The notes: generated by a model from the letters alone, not told the origin. A stretch of 64,000 bases of DNA from Mesorhizobium shangrilense (GCF_040537815.1 NZ_JBEWSZ010000001.1:1674001-1738000); one strand, 5' to 3'. Shown: positions 27,101 through 36,278, counted from the stretch's first letter. Program-made: numbers and translations.

Positions 27101-27691
27101 TCAGTTGGTGGTGGTATCCTCGCCGGTCGTGTCAGGAACAGCAGCGGGCTTCGGCTTGGAGGCGGCGGGCTTGGCACCACTGGTCTTGCCGGCATCGGCC
27201 TTGGCCGCACCAGCCTTTGCCGCATCGGGCGCCGGAACATCCGACTTCTGTTTGCACTCCTTCAGCCAGACGTCATAGACGGCGTGCTCGACGGCGTTGA
27301 GGCCTGGACTTTCGGCAAACATCCAGCCGGTGAAGATACGGCGGATTTTCCGGTCGAGCGTGATCTCGTCGACCTCGACAAATGAATCCGTCTTCGGATC
27401 CTCGGTCTGCGGCCGCGAATAACAGACACGCGGCGTGACCTGCAAAGCGCCGAACTGCACGGTTTCGTCGATATAGACATCGAAGGTGATGATGCGGCCG
27501 GTGATCTTGTCGATGCCGGCGAATTCGGCAACCGGATTGCTGATGCGATCGGAGCCAGAGGGTGCGGCCTGCGTCGGGACGGCGGGTGCTGGCGCCGGCT
27601 CAGGCGAAGCAGCCAATGCCGTGCTGCAAGCGGCAAGAGCGGTGGCCGCTGCCATCAGTCCGCGCACAGAGATTCGGCCGAAAATACTCAT
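27101..27691 (-). CDS. DUF2155-domain secreted protein
   Basis: The 196-residue protein has a signal peptide (about 8-28, cleavage near ALAAS), a Pro/Ala-rich linker and a DUF2155 core (about 60-150): ITGRIITFDVYIDETVQFG, a VCYSRP strand and FTGWMFAESPGLNAVEHAVYDVWLKEC are family landmarks. The C-terminal tail is low-complexity Ala/Lys/Asp/Pro. The function is unknown; the gene sits next to the complex I NDUFA12 gene throughout Hyphomicrobiales, as here. Confidence 0.88.
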   Translation of the reverse strand: MSIFGRISVRGLMAAATALAACSTALAASPEPAPAPAVPTQAAPSGSDRISNPVAEFAGIDKITGRIITFDVYIDETVQFGALQVTPRVCYSRPQTEDPKTDSFVEVDEITLDRKIRRIFTGWMFAESPGLNAVEHAVYDVWLKECKQKSDVPAPDAAKAGAAKADAGKTSGAKPAASKPKPAAVPDTTGEDTTTN

Positions 27692-27807
27692 TCAAGGATA
27701 CCGGTGGTTGGCGCCCGGGTGATTCTCTCAATCACAAGGCTAGTTGCCGCTGTCAGATCAGCAAGCAGCTAAACGCCAATTGTGGCGATAAAGGACCGAG
27801 CTTGCGA

Positions 27808-28206
27808 TTACGAGCCGGGCGTCCAAGCGTCGTAGTCGCCGGTCACTTGCGGACGATGCTGATTGGTCAACACGGAGCCCTTGGGACGATAGGCGGCGGG
27901 GCTGCCGGTCAGGTTCGGCTGATGCGGCTTCTGCCAATCGCGCGGCTTGTAGTCATCGCTCGGCGGCGCGACATCGACACGATGATGCATCCAGCCATGC
28001 CAGCCTGGCGGAATCATCGAGGCTTCCGAATAGTTGCGGTAAATGACCCAGCGGCGGGTACGGCCTTCCGAATCGATGCCGCCCTCGTAATAGACGTTAC
28101 CGGTTTCGTCCTGGCCAACCTTTTTGCCATAACGCCAGGTGTGCAAGCGCGTGCCAATGGTCTGGCTGTTCCACCAGGTGAAAAACTGCGTAAGGAAAGT
28201 CTTCAT
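27808..28206 (-). CDS. NDUFA12-family NADH:ubiquinone oxidoreductase accessory subunit
   Basis: The 132-residue protein is the bacterial counterpart of the B17.2/NDUFA12 supernumerary subunit of respiratory complex I. Family features are the WW and GTRLHTWRYGKKVG near the start, NVYYEGG, RRWVIYRNYSEASMIPPGWHGWMH and KPHQPNLTGSPAAYRP. It acts at the matrix-side (cytoplasmic) arm in alphaproteobacteria. It is transcribed with the DUF2155 gene 116 bases downstream. Confidence 0.92.
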   Translation of the reverse strand: MKTFLTQFFTWWNSQTIGTRLHTWRYGKKVGQDETGNVYYEGGIDSEGRTRRWVIYRNYSEASMIPPGWHGWMHHRVDVAPPSDDYKPRDWQKPHQPNLTGSPAAYRPKGSVLTNQHRPQVTGDYDAWTPGS

Positions 28207-28432
28207 CTCGGAGTCCTCGCGCCGGCGGCGCCTGTCTCCTGCTTATGGCGTCAGGTCATCGCGAAGGCAAGGGTTTTGCCATAACGGCCTCGCACAAATG
28301 GCCAGCCGGAGAACAGAGTTGCGATCTTACCTTGCGGCAGGAAGGAAGCTTGCCAAGTCCGCCTCGTGTTTCTAAAGCTCGGCGCGCCCAGAGTGGGTAT
28401 CCGCCATGGTTACTGGCCGAGGGAGATGAAGA

Positions 28433-29275
28433 GTGGGCCTAGACGCAACCGACCTCGATCTCCGCGCCAGCACGGATATGATTCGCCGCCGCAAGGGCGG
28501 TGAGCCGATCGTCTGCCTGACCGCCTATACCTACCCAGTCGCCCGCCTGCTCGACGACCATGTCGACCTGCTGCTGGTCGGCGACAGCGTCGCGATGGTT
28601 CTGCACGGCCATAAGACGACGCTTGGCGCATCCATCGAGATGATGATCGCTCACGGACAGGCAGTGATGCGGGGCTCGACAAAGGCCTGCGTCGTGGTCG
28701 ACATGCCGGCAGGAAGCTACGAGGAATCGGCCGCGCAAGCCGTTGCCTCGGCGCGGCGCATCGTCGACGAGACCGGCTGCCAGGCCGTGAAGCTTGAGGG
28801 CGGCGTCGGCATGGCCCGGCAGATCGCGGCGATCGTCGCCGCCGGTATTCCAGTCATGGGACATATCGGCTTGCTGCCGCAATCGGTGGAAAGCGACGGC
28901 GGCTACAAGATCAAGGGCCGGACCGAAGAGAATGTGGCGGCGCTGTTTCGCGATGCGGACGCGGTCGAAAAGGCCGGAGCGTTCTCGGTGGTCATCGAAG
29001 GCACGATCGAGACCGTCGCCGCCGACATCACACGACACATCTCCATTCCCACGATCGGCATCGGCGCGAGCGGCGATTGCGACGGCCAGATCCTGGTGAT
29101 TGACGACATGGTCGGCCTGACCGTCGAGCGCGTGCCAAAATTTGTCAAGGAATACGCCAATTTGCGCGACGTGATCTCGCATGCGGCCTCAACCTATGCG
29201 GCGGAGGTGCGAAGCCGCGCCTTCCCCGGCCCGGATCACATCTTTTCGGCGACAAGCGGCAAGGAGCCGACATGA
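28433..29275 (+). CDS. panB: 3-methyl-2-oxobutanoate hydroxymethyltransferase
   Basis: The 280-residue enzyme makes ketopantoate from 2-oxoisovalerate and methylene-tetrahydrofolate in pantothenate synthesis. Family motifs are VCLTAYTYP, LLVGDSVAMV, VVVDMP, AVKLEGG and IGIGAS. The start is GTG at 28433. Its TGA overlaps the panC ATG (ATGA), so the two genes are translationally coupled. Confidence 0.95.
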   Translation: MGLDATDLDLRASTDMIRRRKGGEPIVCLTAYTYPVARLLDDHVDLLLVGDSVAMVLHGHKTTLGASIEMMIAHGQAVMRGSTKACVVVDMPAGSYEESAAQAVASARRIVDETGCQAVKLEGGVGMARQIAAIVAAGIPVMGHIGLLPQSVESDGGYKIKGRTEENVAALFRDADAVEKAGAFSVVIEGTIETVAADITRHISIPTIGIGASGDCDGQILVIDDMVGLTVERVPKFVKEYANLRDVISHAASTYAAEVRSRAFPGPDHIFSATSGKEPT

Positions 29276-30123
29276 GCAGACCCGTCGTCGTCGACAGCGT
29301 TGCCGCCCTTCGCGCGCAAATCCGCGACTGGCGGCACGACGGTCTCAGCGTCGCCATGGTGCCGACCATGGGCGCGCTGCATGACGGGCACATCTCGCTG
29401 GTCAGGATGGCCCTTGCGAAGGCCGACCGTTGCGTCGTCTCGATCTTCGTCAATCCTGCACAGTTCGCCCCGACCGAGGACCTCGACAAATATCCGCGCC
29501 AGCTTGCCGCCGATCTCGACCGCCTGGCGGAGGCGAACGCCCATCTGGCCTTCACACCGACGGTCGGAGAAATGTATCCCGCCGGCTTCGCCACCAGGAT
29601 TTCGGTCGGTGGCCCCTCCTCCGGGCTGGAATCGGACTTTCGGCCGACCTTCTTCGAAGGTGTCGCAACTGTCGTGGCAAAGCTGTTTTTGCAGGCGTCT
29701 CCCGACTTCGCGGTATTTGGCGAAAAGGACTATCAGCAGCTTTGCGTGGTGAGACAGCTTTGTCGCGACCTCGATCTGCCCGTCGGAATCATCGGCGCGC
29801 CCACGGTGCGCGATGCCCATGGTCTCGCCATGTCCTCGCGCAACGCCTATCTCAACGAGACCGAGCTCAAGATCGCCCGTCAGTTCAACGTGATATTGCG
29901 CAAGGCCGCGGCCGCCCTGGCGGCAGGCGGCAGTGAAGCAGCCATCACCGGCAACGCGGTTTCGGCGCTAGCCGAAGTGGGCTTCGACAAGATTGACTAT
30001 GTGCAGGCGCGCGAAAGCCTGACGCTAGCGCCCTGGCGAAACGACCACAGTGGCCGCCTGCTTGCCGCTGCCTGGTTAGGCAAGACCAGGCTGATCGACA
30101 ATATCGAGATCCCCTCCAGCTAG
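29272..30123 (+). CDS. panC: Pantothenate synthetase
   Basis: The 283-residue enzyme joins pantoate and beta-alanine with ATP. VPTMGALHDGHISLVR carries the HIGH-type nucleotide motif, followed by FVNPAQF, VFGEKDYQQL and MSSRNAYL, the KMSKS-like loop. Its ATG overlaps the panB stop by 4 bases. The convergent AIM24 gene ends 34 bases after its stop. Confidence 0.96.
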   Translation: MSRPVVVDSVAALRAQIRDWRHDGLSVAMVPTMGALHDGHISLVRMALAKADRCVVSIFVNPAQFAPTEDLDKYPRQLAADLDRLAEANAHLAFTPTVGEMYPAGFATRISVGGPSSGLESDFRPTFFEGVATVVAKLFLQASPDFAVFGEKDYQQLCVVRQLCRDLDLPVGIIGAPTVRDAHGLAMSSRNAYLNETELKIARQFNVILRKAAAALAAGGSEAAITGNAVSALAEVGFDKIDYVQARESLTLAPWRNDHSGRLLAAAWLGKTRLIDNIEIPSS

Positions 30124-30157
30124 GCCGAAGGGCGACGCGCAACCACGCTGCCGCGCC

Positions 30158-30856
30158 TCATTCCTCGGTCGGCATATGCAGATACATCGACTGGATGCCA
30201 ACCCGGCCAGGACCGGTGAAGCGATTGACGATGAAATTCATGTTGGCGCCGAAGAAGCCACTGGATAGACGGTCGATCTTGGTCTCCATCCTGACCGACG
30301 CATCCTTGAACAGCCAGCCACCCGGCTCGATGTCGATGGTTTCGCCGGCGGCAAGTGTCTTTTCGAAGACGTTGCCATAGCCATGCAGCCAGACAACGCC
30401 ATCGCCGGCATCACCGCGAAAACGGTCGATGAAGAAGCCGCTTTGGCCAAACAGCATCGTCGCCATGCCGCGCACACGCTCGAACGTGTATTCGACATTG
30501 CCGGTCGCCGCGAGGAACTGATGCTCGCGAACCTGGATCTCCTCGCCGCGCCTGAGATGGATCGGCACGATATGTCCCGGTCCGTCACGGCTGAAGGCGA
30601 TGATGCCTTGCCCTGACGCCTCGGTGACGAAGATCTGCATTCCGGCCATCATGCGCTTCAGCGCGCCCTTCAGCGATTTCAGGCCGATGGTGATGGTGGA
30701 GTTCTTCCAGAGCAGGATGTGGTGCTCGAAATAGACAGGCATGCGCGAAACATCGACAGACAGGACGGGCACCAGCTCGCCTGCGACATGGTAAGTGACG
30801 CCGCCAAAGGTTTCGTCCGACACCTGCGTCGGCAACAGTTCTGGTAGGCTTGGCAT
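30158..30856 (-). CDS. AIM24-family protein
   Basis: The 232-residue beta-rich protein belongs to the TIGR00266/AIM24 family of double-psi or tryptophan-RNA-binding-like barrels. Landmarks are GMQIFVTEASGQGIIAFS, GHIVPIHL, FLAATGNVEYTF and DRFRGDAGDGVVWLHGYG. Mitochondrial AIM24 is needed for respiratory-chain assembly; bacterial members are uncharacterised. No signal peptide or membrane helix is visible. Confidence 0.85.
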   Translation of the reverse strand: MPSLPELLPTQVSDETFGGVTYHVAGELVPVLSVDVSRMPVYFEHHILLWKNSTITIGLKSLKGALKRMMAGMQIFVTEASGQGIIAFSRDGPGHIVPIHLRRGEEIQVREHQFLAATGNVEYTFERVRGMATMLFGQSGFFIDRFRGDAGDGVVWLHGYGNVFEKTLAAGETIDIEPGGWLFKDASVRMETKIDRLSSGFFGANMNFIVNRFTGPGRVGIQSMYLHMPTEE

Positions 30857-31022
30857 GGTTCCCCCTCAACGCCGCCTTGCGCAAATATCCAGTTGTTCTG
30901 GCATGCGCACGGATACCGGCTGCGTCAGCTTGGTGCCAGGCCATCGTACCGTCAAATGAAAATCCGCCCTTGGCCGGACCGCTCGCGCGAAGGTGATCCA
31001 GGCACAGGCCGGCAGGCGTCGC

Positions 31023-31517
31023 TCAGCCGGCAAGAGGCCGGCGGTAGACGAGCGTCGGCTTTCCCGAGGCACCAGCGTGCTCGCCGACATCACCGACGGA
31101 TCGCACGAAGCCATTCGCCTCATAGAAGGCGATTGCTCGTGTGTTCTGCTCCTCGACCTCCAGGCGGATGGTGTGGGCTTCCGGGAAGCTCTCGATGACT
31201 TCATCGAGCAGCATGCCGCCAATGCCCCTGCCCTGCAGGCTGGGAAGCACATAGAGCTGCTTCAGCACGACCGATCCTCCGCCATCGATGCTTTCGGCAA
31301 AGGCCACGCCGCCAATGCGCTTGCCGTCATCGGCAACGAGGAACTCGCTGTTTGGCCGCGTCAGCCTTGTCTTCAGCGAAGCAATCGAGTGCCACTTGTC
31401 CGTGATCTCGGTAACGCGTTCGACGCCGTAGATGGCGTCATAGGTTGCATGCCAGGTTTCGACCAGCAACGCCCGGATGGCGGCGAGGTCGCGATCCCCG
31501 GCGGTGCGGACGAACAT
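31023..31517 (-). CDS. GNAT-family N-acetyltransferase
   Basis: The 164-residue protein has the GNAT fold. The acetyl-CoA site lies around LYVLPSLQGRGIGGMLLDE (Q/RxxGxG/A, about 92-110), with the later ENTRAIAFYEANGF helix. The acceptor substrate is unknown. It begins 3 bases after the gatB stop, so it is very probably translated from the same mRNA. Confidence 0.9.
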   Translation of the reverse strand: MFVRTAGDRDLAAIRALLVETWHATYDAIYGVERVTEITDKWHSIASLKTRLTRPNSEFLVADDGKRIGGVAFAESIDGGGSVVLKQLYVLPSLQGRGIGGMLLDEVIESFPEAHTIRLEVEEQNTRAIAFYEANGFVRSVGDVGEHAGASGKPTLVYRRPLAG

Positions 31518-31520
31518 GCC

Positions 31521-33020
31521 CTACTCGATGCCCAGCTTGGCCTTGACGAGGTCGTTGACGGCCTGCGGATTGGCCTTGCCACCGGTTGCCTTCATCACCT
31601 GGCCGACGAACCAACCGGCCATGGTCGGCTTGGCGCGCGCCTGCTCGACCTTGTCGGGGTTGGCGGCTATCACGTCATCGACGGCCTTTTCGATGGCGCC
31701 GGTGTCGGTGACCTGCTTCATACCGAGGCTTTCGACCAGTTGGCGCGGATCACCGCCCTTGGTCCAGACGATCTCGAACAGATCCTTGGCGATCTTGCCG
31801 GAGATGGTGCCGTCCTTGATCAGGTCGATGATCGCGCCGAGCTGATCGGGCGAAACGGGAGCCTTTTCTATGTCTCCGCCGGCCTTGTTCAGTTGCCCGA
31901 GCAGATCGTTGATGACCCAGTTGGCGGCAAGCTTGCCATCGCGGCCGGCGGCAACCTTTTCGAAATAATCGGCGATCGCCTTTTCCGAAACCAGGATCGA
32001 GGCATCATAGACCGACAGGCCAAGCGAGGAGATCAGCCGCGCCTTCTTGTCATCCGGCAGTTCGGTCAGGTCTTTCGCCAATGCGTCGACATAGGCCTGG
32101 TCGAATTCGAGTGGCAACAGGTCGGGGTCGGGGAAGTAACGGTAATCATGCGCTTCCTCCTTGGAGCGCATCGACCGCGTCTCGCCCTTCACGGCGTCGA
32201 ACAGGCGGGTTTCCTGATCGATCTTGCCGCCGTCCTCCAGGATGGCGATCTGGCGGCGCGCTTCGTATTCGATGGCCTGGCCTATGAAGCGGATCGAGTT
32301 GACGTTCTTGATCTCGCAGCGCGTGCCGAACTCGCCGCCGGGCTTGCGCACAGAGACGTTGACGTCGGCGCGCATGGAGCCTTCGTCCATGTTGCCGTCG
32401 CATGTGCCGAGATAACGCACGATGGTGCGCAGCTTGGTGACATAGGCCTTGGCTTCGTCGGCGGAACGCATGTCGGGCTTGGAGACGATCTCCATCAGCG
32501 CCACGCCGGAGCGGTTGAGGTCGACATAGGACATGGTCGGGTGCTGGTCGTGCATCGACTTGCCAGCGTCCTGCTCCAGATGCAGGCGCTCGATCCCGAC
32601 CTCGATGTCCTCGAACTCACCCTGGCGGTCCGGACCGACCGAGACGATCACAGTACCTTCGCCGACGATCGGCTGCTTGAACTGCGAAATCTGATAGCCC
32701 TGCGGCAGATCGGGATAGAAATAGTTTTTGCGGTCGAAGACGGATTTGTGGTTGATCACGGCCTTCAAACCGAGACCGGTGCGGATCGCCTGCTTGACGC
32801 ATTCCTCGTTGATGACCGGCAGCATGCCCGGCATCGCCGCGTCGACAAGACTGACATTGGCGTTGGGCGCCGCGCCAAAAGCCGTCGAGGCGCCGGAAAA
32901 CAGCTTTGCTTGCGAGGTCACCTGCGCATGGACCTCGAGACCGATGATGATCTCCCAGTCGCCGGTGGCGCCGGGGATCAGGCGTTTTGCGTCGGGCGTG
33001 CGGGTGTCGATGAGTGTCAT
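31521..33020 (-). CDS. gatB: Aspartyl/glutamyl-tRNA(Asn/Gln) amidotransferase subunit B
   Basis: The 499-residue subunit of GatCAB converts Glu-tRNA(Gln) and Asp-tRNA(Asn) to the amidated forms. The catalytic cradle has [22 protein letters not shown] and [14 protein letters not shown] motifs, with [11 protein letters not shown] and YRYFPDPDL. The C-terminal helical and YqeY domains are present. The start at 33020 (MTLIDTR) gives the usual length; the frame runs on to 33089. gatA and gatC are not in the window. Confidence 0.96.
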   Translation of the reverse strand: MTLIDTRTPDAKRLIPGATGDWEIIIGLEVHAQVTSQAKLFSGASTAFGAAPNANVSLVDAAMPGMLPVINEECVKQAIRTGLGLKAVINHKSVFDRKNYFYPDLPQGYQISQFKQPIVGEGTVIVSVGPDRQGEFEDIEVGIERLHLEQDAGKSMHDQHPTMSYVDLNRSGVALMEIVSKPDMRSADEAKAYVTKLRTIVRYLGTCDGNMDEGSMRADVNVSVRKPGGEFGTRCEIKNVNSIRFIGQAIEYEARRQIAILEDGGKIDQETRLFDAVKGETRSMRSKEEAHDYRYFPDPDLLPLEFDQAYVDALAKDLTELPDDKKARLISSLGLSVYDASILVSEKAIADYFEKVAAGRDGKLAANWVINDLLGQLNKAGGDIEKAPVSPDQLGAIIDLIKDGTISGKIAKDLFEIVWTKGGDPRQLVESLGMKQVTDTGAIEKAVDDVIAANPDKVEQARAKPTMAGWFVGQVMKATGGKANPQAVNDLVKAKLGIE

Positions 33021-33168
33021 GGTAGCCTGCGAATTACGGTGACCGAACTCACGTTTGAACGTGGGTTTCACGTCTGGAGTGAAACTCATTCGCTAGTGCA
33101 AACCGCCAAAAGAGACAAGCGCAAAGCCACGGACTGGCCTTTACTGCTGCATTCACCTATATGCCGCC

Positions 33169-33295
33169 CATCCCAATGGAGAGTGGATGTCTACTTACGC
33201 TGAGTCCCGGTAAGGCCCTGACCTCCTAGCGAGGCAGGGCAGAAAACCTGAAACCCCGTGCCGCGATGCTTTCGCGGCGGTGGGATTTTTTGTTT
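33169..33295 (+). ncRNA. Candidate small RNA with two hairpins and a terminator
   Basis: An intergenic stretch has a hairpin at 33214-33240 (GCCCTG and CCTC pairing with GAGG and CAGGGC, one bulged A), a single-stranded AGAAAACCTGAAA link and a terminator hairpin (about 33254-33284) followed by TTTTTTGTTTT. A CTATAT at 33157-33162 would suit a -10 box and place the 5' end near 33169; I do not see a good -35. It could also be a leader of the yjhX-like gene. No known family was recognised. Confidence 0.45.
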
Positions 33296-33311
33296 TCCCG
33301 GAAACTCTCCC

Positions 33312-33672
33312 ATGGATATTTCGCGCAGCGCATGACCCCGAAAATCGGAGTCGATTTTCGGAAGGGGATCATGCGCCAAGTTATAAGTGCCACAGCGTCC
33401 TTTGCGCGTCCAAGAGGACGCGCGGCGCTGTGGGACAGCGCGTCCTGCACTTGCTCGCGCAGGGCGGTCGCATTGAAATCGAAAAGAACGAAAAGAAACG
33501 GATCGCCTCCGTCAAATGCCTGACCCGCGACGGCTGGCATTATCCGGGCGTCGATCTCGACCTGTTTCGAAAGTTGAAACGGAAGAAGGCGGTTTCGTCT
33601 TCGGATGGCGGCCCCTACCGCATCACAAGGCGCGGGCTCGAACTCGTCCGTTCCGAACTCGACAACAGATAG
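33312..33672 (+). pseudogene. YjhX-family gene split by a palindromic repeat; body may be re-expressed from a GTG
   Basis: The C-terminal body (33436-33672, QRVLHLLAQGGRIEIE to RSELDNR) clearly matches the YjhX putative toxin family. The native start is visible at 33312: ATG GAT ATT TCG CGC AGC (MDISRS), but the frame then hits TGA, because about 103 bases carrying two palindromes lie between it and the body. From a GTG at 33430, preceded by AAGAGGA inside the inserted DNA, an 80-residue protein would retain almost the whole family domain. Whether it is made is unknown. A GTG at 33280 in the body frame lies within the upstream terminator and is unlikely. Confidence 0.75.
33330..33432. repeat. 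Mosaic palindromic element inside the yjhX gene
   Basis: The first palindrome (33330-33374) pairs GCATGA...CCCC...GAAAATCG with CGATTTTC...GGGG...ATCATGC; the second (33391-33432) pairs CACAGCG...GCGCGTCC with GGACGCGC...CGCTGTG. Both are the kind repeated many times between genes in Mesorhizobium-like genomes. Here the element interrupts a coding sequence after its sixth codon. Confidence 0.7.
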
Positions 33673-33682
33673 AAGCCAGGTT

Positions 33683-33713
33683 CCGCCGGCCGGCATTCCG
33701 GTCGGCGGTTTCC
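33683..33713 (+). terminator. Rho-independent terminator after the yjhX-like gene
   Basis: CCGCCGGCCGG and CCGGTCGGCGG pair around a CATT loop (one mismatch), followed by TTTCCCTT. It lies just before the convergent CBS-domain gene. Confidence 0.7.
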
Positions 33714-33720
33714 CTTCAGA

Positions 33721-34152
33721 TCAAGCCGTGGCGATATAGGCCCTGATTTCGTTGGCCTCGCGCTCGACATCCTCGATACGGCGCTTGACCACGTCGCCGA
33801 TGGAGATGATGCCGTCGAGCAGACCGTCCTTTTCCACCGGCAGATGGCGGAAACGGCCCCGGGTCATGATCTCCATGACTTCGTTGACCGTATGATTCTC
33901 GTTGCAGATCTTCACTTTCGGCGTCATCGCCGAGCGCACGGCAATGTCGAGCGCGGCGGCTCCTTCCTTGGCGATCACCCGCACGATGTCGCGCTCGGAG
34001 AGGATGCCGACGATCTTGCGGTCACCATTGGTGATGACCAGCGCACCGATCTTGTGCTCGGTCAGGATGCGAATGGCCTCGCTGAGTTTTTCGTTCGGCC
34101 CGAGCGTCAGCACGTCGTGGCCCTTGCTTTCGAGAATTGCCTTAACCGTCAT
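33721..34152 (-). CDS. Tandem CBS-domain protein
   Basis: The 143-residue protein consists of two CBS domains (about 8-62 and 70-135), a Bateman module that binds adenine nucleotides. Landmarks are HKIGALVITNGDRKIVGILSERDIVR and GRFRHLPVEKDGLLDGIISIGDVVKRRI. There is no catalytic domain, so it is probably a stand-alone energy or redox sensor that acts on an unidentified partner. It is transcribed on its own, convergent with yjhX. Confidence 0.92.
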   Translation of the reverse strand: MTVKAILESKGHDVLTLGPNEKLSEAIRILTEHKIGALVITNGDRKIVGILSERDIVRVIAKEGAAALDIAVRSAMTPKVKICNENHTVNEVMEIMTRGRFRHLPVEKDGLLDGIISIGDVVKRRIEDVEREANEIRAYIATA

Positions 34153-34238
34153 GGCGACCTCCTCCGCTTTGCTTGCCGGTTCCTGCCCTGACCGGCTTCA
34201 CTTAAGAGTGAACATCGTGCGCCGCGATCGGTTGCATT

Positions 34239-34997
34239 TCAAGTGCGGTAGTCGGTGCCCGTCCATTCGGGTTGCTGCCATCGCCGATCAAACCATCGCA
34301 GGCCGAAGAAGCCGGCGACAAAGCCGCCGACATGAGCCTCCCAGGCGATCTGGCCATCAAAGCCGAAGGCGAAGCCGAACAGGCCGGTGGCGAGGTTGAT
34401 CACCATCCACGCGGCGATAAAGATCATGACGCCGCGCAAGCGCAGGATGATCGCGATCGGCAGCACAGGGCCGGCGAAGGCAGTTTTGCCGGCCGAGCGG
34501 TCGGTACGGAAACCAAAACGCGCCGCCGCTCCCATCATGCCTGATATCGCGCCGGAAGCCCCAACCAGTGGCACTTCACCGAAAGGATGAATTGCCCAGA
34601 AGAGCACCACCGAAGCCAGTCCGGTCACGGCGAAGAACAGCGCGAACCAGAGAGTGCCCAAGCGGTTTGCCAGCGGCGAACCGAAGGCAGCGAGCATCAC
34701 CATATTGATCAGGATATGGGCAAAGCTGCCGTGCATGAAGGCATAGGTGAAGGGGCGGGTTAACAGGAACCAGTCAAAGCCGTATTGACCGGTGTAGAGG
34801 GCCGGAATGAAGGCCCCGTCGTAAAGCAATGTCAGTTGCTGGGTTTGTGTCAGCACATATTCCTGCAACAGGTAGACGACCACGCAGATGCCGATCACCG
34901 CCAGCACGACGGGAGGCAGGTTGAACACCGGCTCGCGTCGCGGCTCCGGCTCGCGCTGCGTCTGTTCGATTTCCGAAGGGCTTACCGGTTCACTCAT
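34239..34997 (-). CDS. Rhomboid-family intramembrane serine protease
   Basis: The 252-residue polytopic membrane protease has a Pro/Glu-rich cytoplasmic start and about six membrane helices. The catalytic dyad is S149 in GASGAISG and H222 in EAHVGGFVAG; the first-helix pair HILINM (94-99) supplies the conserved asparagine. It cleaves membrane-protein substrates that cannot be told from sequence. The start at 34997 (MSEPVSPSE) is preferred over 35078. A CBS gene follows on the same strand, 86 bases away. Confidence 0.93.
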   Translation of the reverse strand: MSEPVSPSEIEQTQREPEPRREPVFNLPPVVLAVIGICVVVYLLQEYVLTQTQQLTLLYDGAFIPALYTGQYGFDWFLLTRPFTYAFMHGSFAHILINMVMLAAFGSPLANRLGTLWFALFFAVTGLASVVLFWAIHPFGEVPLVGASGAISGMMGAAARFGFRTDRSAGKTAFAGPVLPIAIILRLRGVMIFIAAWMVINLATGLFGFAFGFDGQIAWEAHVGGFVAGFFGLRWFDRRWQQPEWTGTDYRT

Positions 34998-35639
34998 GCG
35001 TGGTTGCACTCGGTCCTGGGGTTCAGTTTCACGGCCATCCAAGCCGCTTACCCATAAATGGGAGGCAACGCCAGCCAACCAATGCCCACGCTACCTTTCA
35101 TTGCGGACGCAAGCCGACCGGCGCGACGACTTCGCAAGCGCCACAGCCAGTTGATCTCCGCATGGCCTCCGTCCGAAGTCTCCTTATTTTCGGGTTTTGC
35201 AATGGCGATCGCCATGGGCTGATGACCAGCCTCGCGATCGCGCCGCGACGTATCTTGATGCGCGCCTTGGCCGTGCACGAGATCGCCGCCAGTAAAATCA
35301 CAATAGAGAATCACATAAAGCGAATCACAGGACGCGAATCAAAAAGAAGCCGTCCAAGGTTTCCCTTGAACGGCTTGTCGAGCCCCCTGCTCCCCTAAAA
35401 CTCTTGACCGAAGTGCTGCCGATCGTCGCGAAACGACCGCTTCTGGAGTGGTTTTGGTATGCCACAGGCCTGTCGCAGGCACAACGTAAACCACTTGTTA
35501 ACCTTAACGGCCCCGACCCGTGAACAAGTGTTAACGACGCTGGCACGCTTCCTGCTCCGCAACGCATGTAGGTCATCGGAGGGCGCCCTTCTGTTCACCG
35601 ATGGGACATCAGACGACAGATTGCGCGGAGCAGCATAAC
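34998..35639. other. Intergenic region between the rhomboid and PAS genes
   Basis: About 640 bases between divergent genes. No convincing protein gene is seen. It contains the minus-strand terminator-like hairpin at 35341-35376, which has no annotated gene in front of it, and must contain the promoters of both flanking genes. Confidence 0.4.
35341..35376 (-). terminator. Orphan terminator, possible 3' end of a minus-strand small RNA
   Basis: AAGCCGTTCAAGG pairs with CCTTGGACGGCTT (one G-U pair) around GAAA, followed on the minus strand by CTTTTTGATT. No coding gene lies upstream on that strand for several hundred bases, so it may end a small RNA beginning between about 35380 and 35560. Confidence 0.55.
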
Positions 35640-36278
35640 ATGAACCAGAACGGATCGATCACGCTGTTCCATTATTGGAACCGCCTGCGTGACGGACGCC
35701 CTGCGCCGAAGCGCTCTGAAATCGAACCCGCCGATATCAAGTCGCTGCTGGCCGATACATTCATCCTTGAAAAGGATACGCGCGGCGAAGCCGTCTTCCG
35801 GCTGGCGGGCACGCGGCTGTGCGCCACCTATGGCCGTGAGCTCAAAGGCTTTTCCTTTCCCTCGCTATGGCGCGAAAAGGACCAGCGGCTTGTTTCAAAA
35901 CTCATCCATGGCGTTTTCGACCAGAAATCCGTGGTGCTGATCACCTATGAAGGCTTCAGCCGCAACGGCCGCACCAACAAGTTCGAACTGCTTGTGCTGC
36001 CGCTTGATGGCGGCATCGAAAATCCACGCTGCCTGGGCGCGATAACAGCCGCTGAAAAACCGTTCTGGCTGGGAGCGGACCCAATCACCGACGTGCTCAT
36101 TGATTCCATTCGCGTCGTTGATCCGGAGAAAGAACCGCTATTCCTGGCAAACCGGCCCGCGATCAATGTACCGTCGCTTGTGCCGTCCGAACTCGACGCA
36201 CCGGAGACGATTTCGGCACTCGGGCGCGCGCGCCGGATTCGCCACCTTGTGGTGTTCGACGGCGGACGCGAGGAATAG
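35640..36278 (+). CDS. PAS-domain protein (PAS_5 type)
   Basis: The 212-residue protein belongs to the alphaproteobacterial PAS_5 family. It opens with HYWNRLRDGRPAPKRSEIEP, has the family segment RLAGTRLCATYGRELKGFSF (about 55-74) and later AITAAEKPFWLGADP. There is no kinase or output domain. Such proteins are thought to sense small ligands or redox state; the partner is unknown. The start at 35640 is preferred over 35601. A PilZ protein gene follows 116 bases downstream. Confidence 0.85.
   Translation: MNQNGSITLFHYWNRLRDGRPAPKRSEIEPADIKSLLADTFILEKDTRGEAVFRLAGTRLCATYGRELKGFSFPSLWREKDQRLVSKLIHGVFDQKSVVLITYEGFSRNGRTNKFELLVLPLDGGIENPRCLGAITAAEKPFWLGADPITDVLIDSIRVVDPEKEPLFLANRPAINVPSLVPSELDAPETISALGRARRIRHLVVFDGGREE

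Noticed and set aside
30993..33203. 736-residue plus-strand ORF
   Set aside because: It runs opposite gatB and the GNAT gene, which are clear families; it is an antisense shadow in GC-rich DNA.
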